Of a stretch of 64,000 nt of DNA, positions 8,793 through 16,871 are shown in pieces; position 1 is the stretch's first letter; each line of letters opens with the position of its first letter. Below the pieces are notes generated by a model, which was not told the origin of the DNA, ran no database searches, and was given only the letters and a program-made list of their open reading frames with translations. The position numbers and the translations under genes were made by a program. The DNA is from Streptomyces palmae. Its GTDB lineage: Bacteria > Actinomycetota > Actinomycetes > Streptomycetales > Streptomycetaceae. Location: NCBI RefSeq assembly GCF_004684805.1, contig NZ_SRID01000003.1:1-64000 (forward strand), given 5' to 3'.

Positions 8793-9743
8793 TCAGACGT
8801 GCAGCGCCAGCGCGTTGGCGAGCATCAGGACCGGTACGCCCCAGCGGTGCAGCCGTATGCCGAGCAGCCGCGCCACCAGCACATCGCGCCGCAGCAGCCC
8901 GGCCCGTATCTGCGCCACCCGGCCCGCCAGCAGCGGAAGGAGCAGCAGCGCGAACCACGCCGGGACGGCGCCGGCGGCGATGGCCACCGCGATCGCCGCG
9001 GGCTCCAGCAGATGGAAGGCCACCACGATCCGCCGGTAACCGGCCTCCGTGCTGAGGGTGGCGAGGTTGCGGCGGCCGGCCAGCCGGTCACCCTCGACGT
9101 CGTTCATGTTGGAGTAGGCGGACACCAGCAGGCTCCACAGCCCGAACAGCACCGTCTCCAGCACGATCAGGCCGGTCACCTCGCCGGTCAGCAGGGCGTA
9201 CGGAAGGAGCACCGCGAGCCCCGGGCTGAGCAGGATCAACTCCTGGCCGCCGTGGTAGCTGAACTTCAGCCCGTACGAGTACTGCGCGTTGGTGACCAGC
9301 ACCAGCAGCATCGCCACCGCCGTCCACGGGCCATTGTGCGGAGCCACCGCGAGGGTGACGGACCACAGCACCGCCCCCCACACCGCCGCGCCCCAGCCGA
9401 ACAACTCGGCCTGACGCACCGAGAGCGCCCCGCTCAGCAGCGGCTTGCGGCTCAGATCCCGCAACGCGCCGTTCTCCGGCGTGTAGTTGCGCGCGTCGCT
9501 GCCGTCCCGGATGCCGGTGACGTCGTCCAGGGCGACGGTGGCGGCGACCACACCGACGTAGCCGGCTGTGTAGAGGAGGAGGACAGCGAAGGTCCTGCCC
9601 TCCCACAGCGCCGCGCCCGGGAGCGCGCACCACACCAGGAAGGCGCTCAGGTAGTAGTCGTAGAAGGAGAGTTTGCCCAGTCTGACGTAGGCCCTCAGCC
9701 GGCCTCGGACGTCGGGCGGCGACGCCGTACTCACTGCGGACAT
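8793..9743 (-). CDS. UbiA-family prenyltransferase
   Basis: This 316-aa polytopic membrane protein has the two aspartate-rich motifs that bind Mg-prenyl diphosphate: DDVTGIRDGSD near 75-85 and NDVEGD near 212-217. The remainder forms about eight hydrophobic helices. UbiA enzymes transfer prenyl groups to aromatic or other acceptors, and some cyclise terpenes. The Dxs and IspG genes about 8-10 kb away suggest this enzyme uses the extra isoprenoid flux. ATG 9743 has AAAGG upstream. The methyltransferase gene lies 75 nt upstream on the same strand, so the two are probably co-transcribed. Neither the acceptor nor the chain length can be read from the sequence. Confidence 0.88.
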   Translation of the reverse strand: MSAVSTASPPDVRGRLRAYVRLGKLSFYDYYLSAFLVWCALPGAALWEGRTFAVLLLYTAGYVGVVAATVALDDVTGIRDGSDARNYTPENGALRDLSRKPLLSGALSVRQAELFGWGAAVWGAVLWSVTLAVAPHNGPWTAVAMLLVLVTNAQYSYGLKFSYHGGQELILLSPGLAVLLPYALLTGEVTGLIVLETVLFGLWSLLVSAYSNMNDVEGDRLAGRRNLATLSTEAGYRRIVVAFHLLEPAAIAVAIAAGAVPAWFALLLLPLLAGRVAQIRAGLLRRDVLVARLLGIRLHRWGVPVLMLANALALHV

Positions 9744-9818
9744 GCGGAAGCTGCCTTTCGGTGATCAAGGGCTGGGGGAGCGGGGACACCGGCGCGGCCG
9801 GCCGGGACGGCGGGTGGC

Positions 9819-10658
9819 TCAGCGCGGCCTGCGGCCGACGGTCGAGATCAGCACCTGGGTCAGCCAGCGGTTGCCCGGGTCGGCCATCTCCCGCAGCGCC
9901 TCCTCGATCCGCGCCTCCTCCAGCAGCCCCTCGGCGAGCAGCCGGGGCCGCAGCGACTCCAGCCAGAGCATGTAGTGCCGCGCCTGGCGGGAGCCGCCGT
10001 GCACCATCACCGCCCGGCCCTCCGCCGAGACCTCCTCCAGGCCCTGCGCCAGCACGGCCTCCAGGTCGAAGTGGCCGCCGCGCGGCTCATGCCCGGAGCG
10101 CCGCATCAGCCCGTACCCGGCCGCCTTCACATCCGCCAGGAAGTCCTCCGCGACCGCACTGCGGAACAGCGGCAGCGAGTCGGTGTCCTCCAGGAACAGC
10201 ACCCCGCCGGGCTTGACCGCGCGCACCAGGCGGGCGATGGCGCCGGCCCGGTCCTCCAGGTGCTGGACGACCATCCGGGCGTGCACCACGTCGAAGGCGG
10301 CGGCCGGCAGCTCCTCGTGGCGGAGGTCCAGGGTGACGGCCTCGACGTTCGGAGTCCCGCGCAGCCAGTCGAGCCGCGAGGTCTCCAGATCGACGGCCAT
10401 CACCCGGCCCCGGGGGCCGACCCGGTCCGCCAGCCATCCGGTGATCGACCCGGAGCCGGCACCGACCTCCAGCGCCGACCAGCCCTCGGTCACCCCGATA
10501 CGCTCCAGGCGTTCTATCGTGCCCGGGTCCCAGATCGCCTCATTGGTGCGCAGCCGCTCGGATTCCCGGTCCCAGGTCTGGTCGAATACGTATTCCTTGG
10601 GCTTTTCGGCCTCCGGGATTCCGACTCCGTTCCGGGTGGCGTTTTCCACCATGCTCAT
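9819..10658 (-). CDS. Class I SAM-dependent methyltransferase
   Basis: This 279-aa enzyme has motif I LEVGAGSGSITGWLA near 63, an acidic post-motif (VMAVDLE) and motifs II/III (FDVVHARMVVQHL and LVRAVKPGGVLFLEDTD). These support a Rossmann methyltransferase of the Methyltransf_11/25 kind, acting on a small molecule. ATG 10658 (GAAGGGG about 6 nt upstream) is preferred over the ATG two codons later. The gene is divergent from the sugar/MEP operon and probably co-transcribed with the UbiA gene. O-methylation of the cluster product is an inference from context. Confidence 0.87.
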   Translation of the reverse strand: MSMVENATRNGVGIPEAEKPKEYVFDQTWDRESERLRTNEAIWDPGTIERLERIGVTEGWSALEVGAGSGSITGWLADRVGPRGRVMAVDLETSRLDWLRGTPNVEAVTLDLRHEELPAAAFDVVHARMVVQHLEDRAGAIARLVRAVKPGGVLFLEDTDSLPLFRSAVAEDFLADVKAAGYGLMRRSGHEPRGGHFDLEAVLAQGLEEVSAEGRAVMVHGGSRQARHYMLWLESLRPRLLAEGLLEEARIEEALREMADPGNRWLTQVLISTVGRRPR

Positions 10659-10844
10659 CGAGCACCCCTTCCACGTTGTCCCATGTCCTCGACCACCCAC
10701 GCTAGGAACCGGTCCGGCGCCCCTGCCATGGCAATTGAGTGCGGGAGGAGGGGGCAGACGCAGGCAGTTATCTGCTACGGACCGCCCGGTCGAGGCGGGC
10801 GTAGCGTGGGCGCTCCACTCCGTGAATTCACCGAGGAGTTCCCG
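10659..10844. promoter_or_regulatory. Divergent promoter region with TGCCATGGCA palindrome
   Basis: The 186-bp gap between the divergent methyltransferase and Gfo/Idh genes contains a perfect 10-bp palindrome TGCCATGGCA (10724-10733). Read on the minus strand with flanks it gives ATTGCCATGGC, which shares nine bases with the repeat at 2221-2243. A common regulator of both divergent promoters is plausible. Confidence 0.45.
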
Positions 10845-11942
10845 ATGTTGCACACACTGCTGGTCGGGCTCGGCCGCTCCGGGCGAGAACTCCATCTGCC
10901 CGTGCTCCGCAGGCTTCGCCAGTCGGACCGCGAGGCGGGCGCGGGGGCCCTGTTCGCACCGGCCTCCCCCCTGGGCTACGACATCGCACCGCTGTCCGAC
11001 GGCACGTCGGTGCCCGGACTGCTCACCGTGCCGTCGCCGGAGGCCGCCCGCACCCACCTCGACCCCGACACCACCGTCGTCCACGTCTGCACCCCGCCGA
11101 CCGAGCGGGTGGAGGTCATCGCCGCCTTCGCCGAACTCGGCTTCCGCCGCTACCTGGTGGAGAAGCCGATCGGCACCGGCGCCGCGACCGTCGACGCGCT
11201 GCGGGACCTGCGCGACCGGTACGGGCTGCGGCTCGCGGTGGTCGCCCCGTGGCTGCACAGCGGCCTCACCGAGCGGCTGGAGCGGATCGTCACCTCCCGC
11301 GGCCTCGGTGGACTGCGCCGGATCACCATCCACCAGCGCAAGCCCCGGCTGCGCCGGTCCCTCGCCACACCCAGCCACCCCACCGCCTTCGACGTGGAAC
11401 TCCCGCACTCGGTGGGAGTGGCGCTGCGGCTGGCCGGTGCGGCCCAGGTGGAGCGGGCGTCGTGGACCGACGCCCGGACCGACACCACCGTCATCCCGCG
11501 GATGGGCACCGCCGAACTCACCCTCCGCCACCACGGCGGGGCGGTGAGCCGTATCGCCACCGACCTCGCCTCACCCTTACGGGAGCGGAGCATCGTCCTG
11601 GACTTCGAGGCCGGCACCGCGGTCGGCCACTACCCGGTCAGCGGCGAGGACCCGTACGCGCACCTGCGGATCGCCCCCACCGGACGCCCCGAACGCCACG
11701 AGGTCTTCCCCGACGAGGCGCTGGACGCCTGTCTGCACCAGGTCTACCGGCGGTTCGCCGAGGGCGCCGACTTCACCGACGACTTCGAACTCCAGGCGCG
11801 GGTGGTCGACGTACTGGAGCGGGCCAAGCACCGCGCCGCCACCGCGGATCCAGCGGACCCCGCGAACAGCACGGCCGGCACGGCCGACGGATCCACGGCC
11901 GCCACCACCGCGACCGGAGAGGAACACCGCCATGTCGCCTGA
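10845..11942 (+). CDS. Gfo/Idh/MocA-family oxidoreductase 1 (TTA-containing)
   Basis: This 365-aa protein starts with an NAD(P)-binding loop (LLVGLGRSGRELHLPVL) and has the family EKP signature in LVEKPIG near 105. The C-terminal half is the beta-sheet substrate domain. Relatives oxidise or reduce sugar and cyclitol hydroxyls. ATG 10845 has GAGGAG upstream and is the first gene of the long operon. Leucine codon 245 is TTA (11577-11579), so full expression should need the bldA tRNA. This puts the operon's first step under developmental control. The last 12 bases overlap the next gene. The exact substrate is unknown. Confidence 0.88.
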   Translation: MLHTLLVGLGRSGRELHLPVLRRLRQSDREAGAGALFAPASPLGYDIAPLSDGTSVPGLLTVPSPEAARTHLDPDTTVVHVCTPPTERVEVIAAFAELGFRRYLVEKPIGTGAATVDALRDLRDRYGLRLAVVAPWLHSGLTERLERIVTSRGLGGLRRITIHQRKPRLRRSLATPSHPTAFDVELPHSVGVALRLAGAAQVERASWTDARTDTTVIPRMGTAELTLRHHGGAVSRIATDLASPLRERSIVLDFEAGTAVGHYPVSGEDPYAHLRIAPTGRPERHEVFPDEALDACLHQVYRRFAEGADFTDDFELQARVVDVLERAKHRAATADPADPANSTAGTADGSTAATTATGEEHRHVA

Positions 11943-12855
11943 AACCCAAGCCCCGCGGCCCGACGGACCCGGGCCCCTCCGCCTTCCCCCCGGCATCCGG
12001 CTGAGCGGCATCGGCGACGAGGCCGGAGCCCCGCTCGCCACCCAGATCGCCGCCCTCACCGCCCTCGGCTGGGACACCGTGGAGCTGCGGACCGTCGACG
12101 GCACCGCGCTGGCCGACCTCGACGAGGCCGCCTTCGAGCGGACCGCCGCGGAACTCGCCGCCGCCGGACTCGGCGTCACCTGCGTCGACTCCCGGATCGC
12201 CAACTGGGCGCGCCCGATCACCGGGGACTTCGAGCTCGACCTGCGCGAGCTGGAGATCCTCGCCACCCGCTGCGCTCGGCTGGGCACCGACCGGATCCGC
12301 GTGATGTCCTACCCCAACGACGGCCTGCCTCAGGACCGCTGGCGGGCCGAGGTGCTCGCCCGGATGACCGAACTCGCCGCCCGCGCCGAGGACGCCGGTC
12401 TGGTGCTGCTCCACGAGAACTGCGCCGGCTGGGCGGGCACCCGCGCCGACCGGATGCTGGAACTCCTCGACCGGGTCGCCAGCCCGGCGCTGAAACTCCT
12501 CTACGACGTCGGCAACGGAGTGGCGTACGGCTACGACGCCTACGACCTGCTGCCCGAGATCGCCCCGCACATCGCACATGTGCACATCAAGGACGCCACG
12601 GGCACCGCCGAGGACGTGCGCTACACCCTCCCCGGGCACGGCGTCTGCCGGGTCTCCGACGCCCTGCGGCTGCTGCTCGACCACGGCTACACCGGGGTGT
12701 GGTCGATCGAGCCGCATATCAACGTACGCCCGCACGAGTCGATCGCCCTGTCCGGCGACGAGGTGCTGGGCGCCTTCATCGCCTACGGCCAGGAGCTGGA
12801 GCGGCTCGCCGACCGGCTGGCCACGGCTGCCGAGGGCCGCGAGGTGGCGGTATGA
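11932..12855 (+). CDS. Sugar phosphate isomerase/epimerase (xylose-isomerase-like TIM barrel)
   Basis: This 307-aa protein has the AP_endonuc_2/TIM-barrel fold. Likely metal ligands are in LLHENCAGW (Glu), LLYDVGN (Asp), HVHIKDA (His) and SIEPHIN (Glu), in the usual order on successive strands. Family members isomerise or epimerise keto-sugars and inositol derivatives (IolE/IolH, hydroxypyruvate isomerase). The start ATG 11932 overlaps the preceding stop by 11 nt, and the stop overlaps the M20 start as ATGA. This indicates translational coupling. With the flanking oxidoreductases it probably reshapes a sugar or cyclitol intermediate. Confidence 0.87.
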   Translation: MSPETQAPRPDGPGPLRLPPGIRLSGIGDEAGAPLATQIAALTALGWDTVELRTVDGTALADLDEAAFERTAAELAAAGLGVTCVDSRIANWARPITGDFELDLRELEILATRCARLGTDRIRVMSYPNDGLPQDRWRAEVLARMTELAARAEDAGLVLLHENCAGWAGTRADRMLELLDRVASPALKLLYDVGNGVAYGYDAYDLLPEIAPHIAHVHIKDATGTAEDVRYTLPGHGVCRVSDALRLLLDHGYTGVWSIEPHINVRPHESIALSGDEVLGAFIAYGQELERLADRLATAAEGREVAV

Positions 12856-14324
12856 CAGCCCCCCGCCCCACCCTCGGCGCGCCACCCGGCACCGCGCCCG
12901 GCGGCCGGGACGGCGCCCGCGCCGCGGGGCGGGTGGCGCTGCTGCCCGCCGAGCGCCGACTCCTGCTGGACCTCATCGAGCTGCGCACCGCGGGACCGCT
13001 GGAGACCGGCGCCGAGGGGCCCCGCCCCCAGCTGTGGGAGGCGCAGCGCGCCTTCGCCGAGGCCGCCGCCGCGATCGGCTTCGGCACGGTGCACCACGCC
13101 GCCCCCGACCCCCGCGTGCTGGACCGCGAGGGGGTGCCGGAAACCGTCCGCGAGGCGGCGGCCACGATGCCGGACTTCCTCGCCTGCCAGCCCAGCATGG
13201 TGCTGCGGCTGGGCCCCGCCCTGCCGACCGAACGCACCGTGATGTTCAACGTCCACCTCGACACGGTGGCGGGCTGGGAGCCCCCGGCCTACCGGGACGG
13301 CCGCTTCCACGGCCGCGGCGCCATCGACGCCAAGGGCCCGGCCGTCGCGCTCCTGGCCGGGCTGCGGCAGGCGGTCGCCACCGTGCCCGGCCTGGGCGAG
13401 ACCACCGGTGTCCTGGTGCAGCTGGTCTCCGGGGAGGAGGGCGGCGCGATGGGGGTCTTCGGCACCCGCCCCCTGGTGGAGGCCGGCCACACCGGGCGGA
13501 TCAACATCTTCTGCGAGCCCACCCGTTCCCGGCTGGTGCCCCGGTCCACCGCCGCCGCCACCGCGCAGATCTCCGTCGCGGGCACCGACTCCATCGACGA
13601 CATGCCCGGCGGCGGGCACAACGCCACGGTGCTGCTGGGCTTCCTCGCCCAGCACCTCGCCGAGCGGCTGCCCGGGCGGGTCGACGGCGGCCGGGTCTGC
13701 GTGGCCGGACTGCACACCGGGGACCTGCACAACAAGGTGTACGGCAGCGGCCGGCTGCTGCTCAACCTCGCCTACGGCACCACCGCCGCCGGGAGCGCTC
13801 TCCAGGCGGAGTTGGAGCGCGAGCTGCACGCCGGCCTCGCCGCCTTCACCGAACGCTTCGCCGACCAGGCGGACTTCGCCCGGACCGCCACCGAGGCCGA
13901 CCGCGTCACCGCCCTGCGGTGGCTCAAGCGCGGACTGCCCGCCCTCGACGACCAGGACCCCTGGGCCGAGCGGCTGCTGGGCCGCACCGCGGGGCTGCCC
14001 TACGCCCCGCCCACCGACCCGGCGTGCACCTGCGACGCCATCTGGATGCACGGGGTGCCCGGCGCCTACACCGCGGTCCTCGGCCCCGGCGACCTGGACG
14101 CCAACAACGCCCACGCCGACGGGGAGTACGCCGACATCGAGGACCTCGAAGGGTTCGCCACCTCGGTCGCCGCCTTGCTGCGGCACTTCACCCGCGAGGC
14201 CGCCGGCCACGCCGAGCGGCACTCCGGCCCGTACACCGCGCACGATGCCGGCACCCGCGGCGCCCAGCCCACCGAACCGCACCCCACACCGCGTCTCGCC
14301 CAGTCCATGGACGGATCATCATGA
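12852..14324 (+). CDS. M20-family metallohydrolase (amidohydrolase/deacylase)
   Basis: This 490-aa enzyme carries the M20 zinc-ligand pattern: NVHLDT near 135, the bridging Asp in GRGAIDAKG, the Glu-Glu pair in SGEEGG, a Glu in FCEPT and a late His in AHADGEYADI. Family members cleave N-acyl or peptide bonds, or remove acyl groups from amino sugars and amino acids. Here deacylation of an amino-sugar intermediate is a reasonable guess. The protein is longer than usual because of an Ala/Arg-rich N-terminus and an insertion at 270-330. It overlaps both neighbours by ATGA and so is part of the coupled operon. Confidence 0.85.
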   Translation: MTAPRPTLGAPPGTAPGGRDGARAAGRVALLPAERRLLLDLIELRTAGPLETGAEGPRPQLWEAQRAFAEAAAAIGFGTVHHAAPDPRVLDREGVPETVREAAATMPDFLACQPSMVLRLGPALPTERTVMFNVHLDTVAGWEPPAYRDGRFHGRGAIDAKGPAVALLAGLRQAVATVPGLGETTGVLVQLVSGEEGGAMGVFGTRPLVEAGHTGRINIFCEPTRSRLVPRSTAAATAQISVAGTDSIDDMPGGGHNATVLLGFLAQHLAERLPGRVDGGRVCVAGLHTGDLHNKVYGSGRLLLNLAYGTTAAGSALQAELERELHAGLAAFTERFADQADFARTATEADRVTALRWLKRGLPALDDQDPWAERLLGRTAGLPYAPPTDPACTCDAIWMHGVPGAYTAVLGPGDLDANNAHADGEYADIEDLEGFATSVAALLRHFTREAAGHAERHSGPYTAHDAGTRGAQPTEPHPTPRLAQSMDGSS

Positions 14325-15481
14325 CGACCACCCTTCCCACACCAGCCACCCACGACGCCGCCGAAGCCCCCGTGCGGGTTTCCCACGACCGACTGCTCAC
14401 CTTCGCCACCGGGGTGTTCACCGCCCGCGGCCTGCCGCCGCACCGCGCACACCGCGCCGCCGAGGCCCTGATCTACGGGGACCTGGCCGGCATGCGCTCG
14501 CACGGCCTGGCCAACCTCACCCGGCTCTACCTGCCGCTGCTCGACCAGAAGCGCGCGGTGCCCGACGCCGAGCCGGAGGTGCTCGCCGACCGGGGCGCCT
14601 CGGTGCTCCTCGACGCCCACCAGGCGCTGGGCCTGTGGCAGGCGGGCGAGGCCCTCGACCTCGCCGCCGAGCGGGCGGCCGAGTACGGGGTGGGGCTGGT
14701 GTCGGTCCGCAACGCCACCCACTTCGGCTGCGCCGGACACCACACCCTGAGGATCGCCGAGCGCGACATGGTGGGCATCCTCGCCTCCAACTGCGGCGGG
14801 CAGCGGATAGCCAGGCCGCCGGGCGGGCGGTGCGCGATGCTCGGCACCAACCCGATGAGCATCGCCGCCCCCGCGGGCCCCGGACTGGCGCCGTTCGTCC
14901 TCGACATGAGCACCACCGCGGTCCCCACCGGGAAGATCCGCGAGGCCGAACGGGCCGGCCGGACCATCCCCGAGGGATGGATGGAGGACGCCGAGGGGCA
15001 CCCGGTCACCGACCCCGGCGCGCTCGACCGGGGAGAGGGCTTCCCGCTCTGGCTCGGCGGACGCCCGGAGACCGGCGCCTACAAGGGGTACGGCCTCGCG
15101 CTGCTCGTCGAGGTGCTCGCCGCCCTGGTGCCGGGCGCCGGTCTCGGCCCCGCCGCCGAGGCGCACGCCGGCACCGGCGGGCCGACCGGACGCGACGACG
15201 ACATCGGCTTCCTGGCCCTGGTCGTGGCACCCGGGGCACTCCGCCCCCTCGACGGCTTCCTCGGCCAGGCCGGCGGGATGTTCCAGGCCCTACTCGACTG
15301 CCCACCGCAGCGCGAGGGGGTGCCGGTCGCCTACCCCGGCACCCGCGAGGCCGCCCTGATCGCCGAGGGACACCGGGCCGGCGTGGCACTCACCCCGGCC
15401 CTCTACAACGAGGTCCGCACCGTCGCCGAGACCCTGGGCATCCCGGCGCCGGCACCGCGGACCGGGGGAGAAGACCTGTGA
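14321..15481 (+). CDS. Ldh2/YiaK-family NAD(P)-dependent dehydrogenase
   Basis: This 386-aa member of the malate/L-lactate dehydrogenase-2 family has the conserved NATHFGCAGHHT segment with the catalytic His. It also has TNPMSIAAP, VLDMSTTAVPTGKI and the C-terminal GYGLALLVEVLAALV region. Relatives include 2,3-diketo-L-gulonate reductase, malate dehydrogenase and ureidoglycolate dehydrogenase, so the likely reaction is reversible reduction of an alpha-keto acid. That fits a sugar-acid pathway ending in the nucleotide-sugar dehydrogenase at 22.6 kb. ATG 14321 overlaps the M20 stop (ATGA), and its own stop overlaps the next GTG (GTGA). Confidence 0.88.
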   Translation: MTTTLPTPATHDAAEAPVRVSHDRLLTFATGVFTARGLPPHRAHRAAEALIYGDLAGMRSHGLANLTRLYLPLLDQKRAVPDAEPEVLADRGASVLLDAHQALGLWQAGEALDLAAERAAEYGVGLVSVRNATHFGCAGHHTLRIAERDMVGILASNCGGQRIARPPGGRCAMLGTNPMSIAAPAGPGLAPFVLDMSTTAVPTGKIREAERAGRTIPEGWMEDAEGHPVTDPGALDRGEGFPLWLGGRPETGAYKGYGLALLVEVLAALVPGAGLGPAAEAHAGTGGPTGRDDDIGFLALVVAPGALRPLDGFLGQAGGMFQALLDCPPQREGVPVAYPGTREAALIAEGHRAGVALTPALYNEVRTVAETLGIPAPAPRTGGEDL

Positions 15482-16476
15482 CCGGACACCACAGCACCCT
15501 GCGGATCGGCATCGTCGGCCTCGGCGTCATCTCACGCTTCTACGTGGCCGCCTTCGAGGAGGTCGACGGCGTGGAACTGGCCGCCGTCTGCGACCTGCGC
15601 CCCGACGCCCTCGCCCCGTTCCAGGGGCGCGCGGCCTGCTACACCGACCACCGGACGATGATCGCCGAGGCGGAGCTGGACGCGGTGGTCGTCAACGTAC
15701 CCAACGACGTGCACGCCCAGGTCTGCGGCGACCTGCTCGCCGCCGGCCTCCCGGTCTGCGTGGAGAAGCCGCTGGCCACCCGGGTCGAGGACGGCCGGGC
15801 GCTGGTCCGCGCCGCGCGCAACGCCGACCTGGTCCTGTTCACCTCCTTCCACCGCCGCTACAACGACAACGCCCTCGCCCTGCTGGAGCGGGTGCGGGAG
15901 CACGGATCCCCCATCGAGTCGCTCACCGTGCGCTACCTGGAGACGATCGAGGAGCACGCCGGCACCGACCACTGGTACCTGGACCCCGAGCGCTGCGGCG
16001 GCGGCTGCGTCGCCGACAACGGCCCCAACGCCTTCGACACCGTGCGCCAGTTCATCGGCCCCACTCAGGTGACGGCCGCGGCCGTGGTCCGGGACCGGGA
16101 CGGCATCGACCGGCAGGCCACCGTCCAACTGCGCTCGGCCGCCGGCGCCACCGCACAGGTCCTGCTCGACTGGTCCTACCCGGGCGAACGGAAGGACATC
16201 GAGGTCACCCTCGCCGACGGCACCCACCTGGCCGCCGACATGCTCGGCGGCCACCAGGGCTTCAAGCAGTCGCTCTGGCACGAGTACGCCGGGGTGCTGC
16301 GCGAGTTCGCCGACGCCGTACGGTCCGGCGAGGACCGCGCCGCCGGCGGGATCGCCGCCCTGGAACTGGTCGCCGACGTCTACCGGCGGGAGGCCGAGGC
16401 CCGCCCCGGGTACGGCGCGGACTCCGCCCGAACCCAGCCGCGCCAGGCGGCGCCGACCACCGGAGCCCGGTCGTGA
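15478..16476 (+). CDS. Gfo/Idh/MocA-family oxidoreductase 2
   Basis: This 332-aa protein has the nucleotide-binding motif GIVGLGVISRFYV at 10-22, the signature VEKPLAT near 97, and the typical H-x-R region (SFHRRYND). It also has a C-terminal domain with the WYLDPERCGGG turn of substrate-binding family members. It is clearly a different subfamily from the first Gfo/Idh gene, so two distinct sugar or cyclitol redox steps are expected. GTG 15478 overlaps the previous stop as GTGA. The C-terminal 30 residues are Ala/Arg/Pro-rich and probably disordered. Its stop overlaps the following GTG. Confidence 0.88.
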   Translation: MTGHHSTLRIGIVGLGVISRFYVAAFEEVDGVELAAVCDLRPDALAPFQGRAACYTDHRTMIAEAELDAVVVNVPNDVHAQVCGDLLAAGLPVCVEKPLATRVEDGRALVRAARNADLVLFTSFHRRYNDNALALLERVREHGSPIESLTVRYLETIEEHAGTDHWYLDPERCGGGCVADNGPNAFDTVRQFIGPTQVTAAAVVRDRDGIDRQATVQLRSAAGATAQVLLDWSYPGERKDIEVTLADGTHLAADMLGGHQGFKQSLWHEYAGVLREFADAVRSGEDRAAGGIAALELVADVYRREAEARPGYGADSARTQPRQAAPTTGARS

Positions 16477-16871
16477 ACCCGGCGGAGGACGGCGCCAAGC
16501 GCCCGGTCTTCGGCAGCCTGGTGAAGGTCCTCGTCCACCGCCGGGAGGACCGCGGCATGGTGCTGGAGGAGTACGCCAGCCGCTGCGTGCGCCGGGAGGA
16601 GATCCACGAGCTGGTCACCACCGACCAGCACGACCCCACCCCCGGCGCCGTCGTCGACCGGGTCGGCTTCCTCGGCTTCGTGGAGATCGAGTCCGGCGGC
16701 GTCATCGACCGCGGCGACGAGGTACGGATCGACGGGCAGCTCGTCGGCACCGTCCTGGGCTTCGACGCCTGCCACTTCCCCAACCACTACAACGTGCTGA
16801 TCGCCGTCGACCGCACGACCACCGGCCCGGACCTCGGGCTCAAGCCGACCATGGGGGTGTGCTTTGGCTAG
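16473..16871 (+). CDS. Small conserved protein of unknown function (132 aa)
   Basis: I do not recognise this protein with confidence; it may belong to a DUF6917-like family. It is 132 aa, acidic and soluble, with alternating beta-strand patterns ([54 protein letters not shown]). It carries a conserved-looking end, [14 protein letters not shown]. This pattern suggests a small beta-barrel, perhaps an enzyme subunit or a small-molecule-binding protein. It sits between the second Gfo/Idh gene (GTGA overlap) and dxs (8-nt overlap), so it is made with the pathway enzymes. Confidence 0.75.
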   Translation: MNPAEDGAKRPVFGSLVKVLVHRREDRGMVLEEYASRCVRREEIHELVTTDQHDPTPGAVVDRVGFLGFVEIESGGVIDRGDEVRIDGQLVGTVLGFDACHFPNHYNVLIAVDRTTTGPDLGLKPTMGVCFG

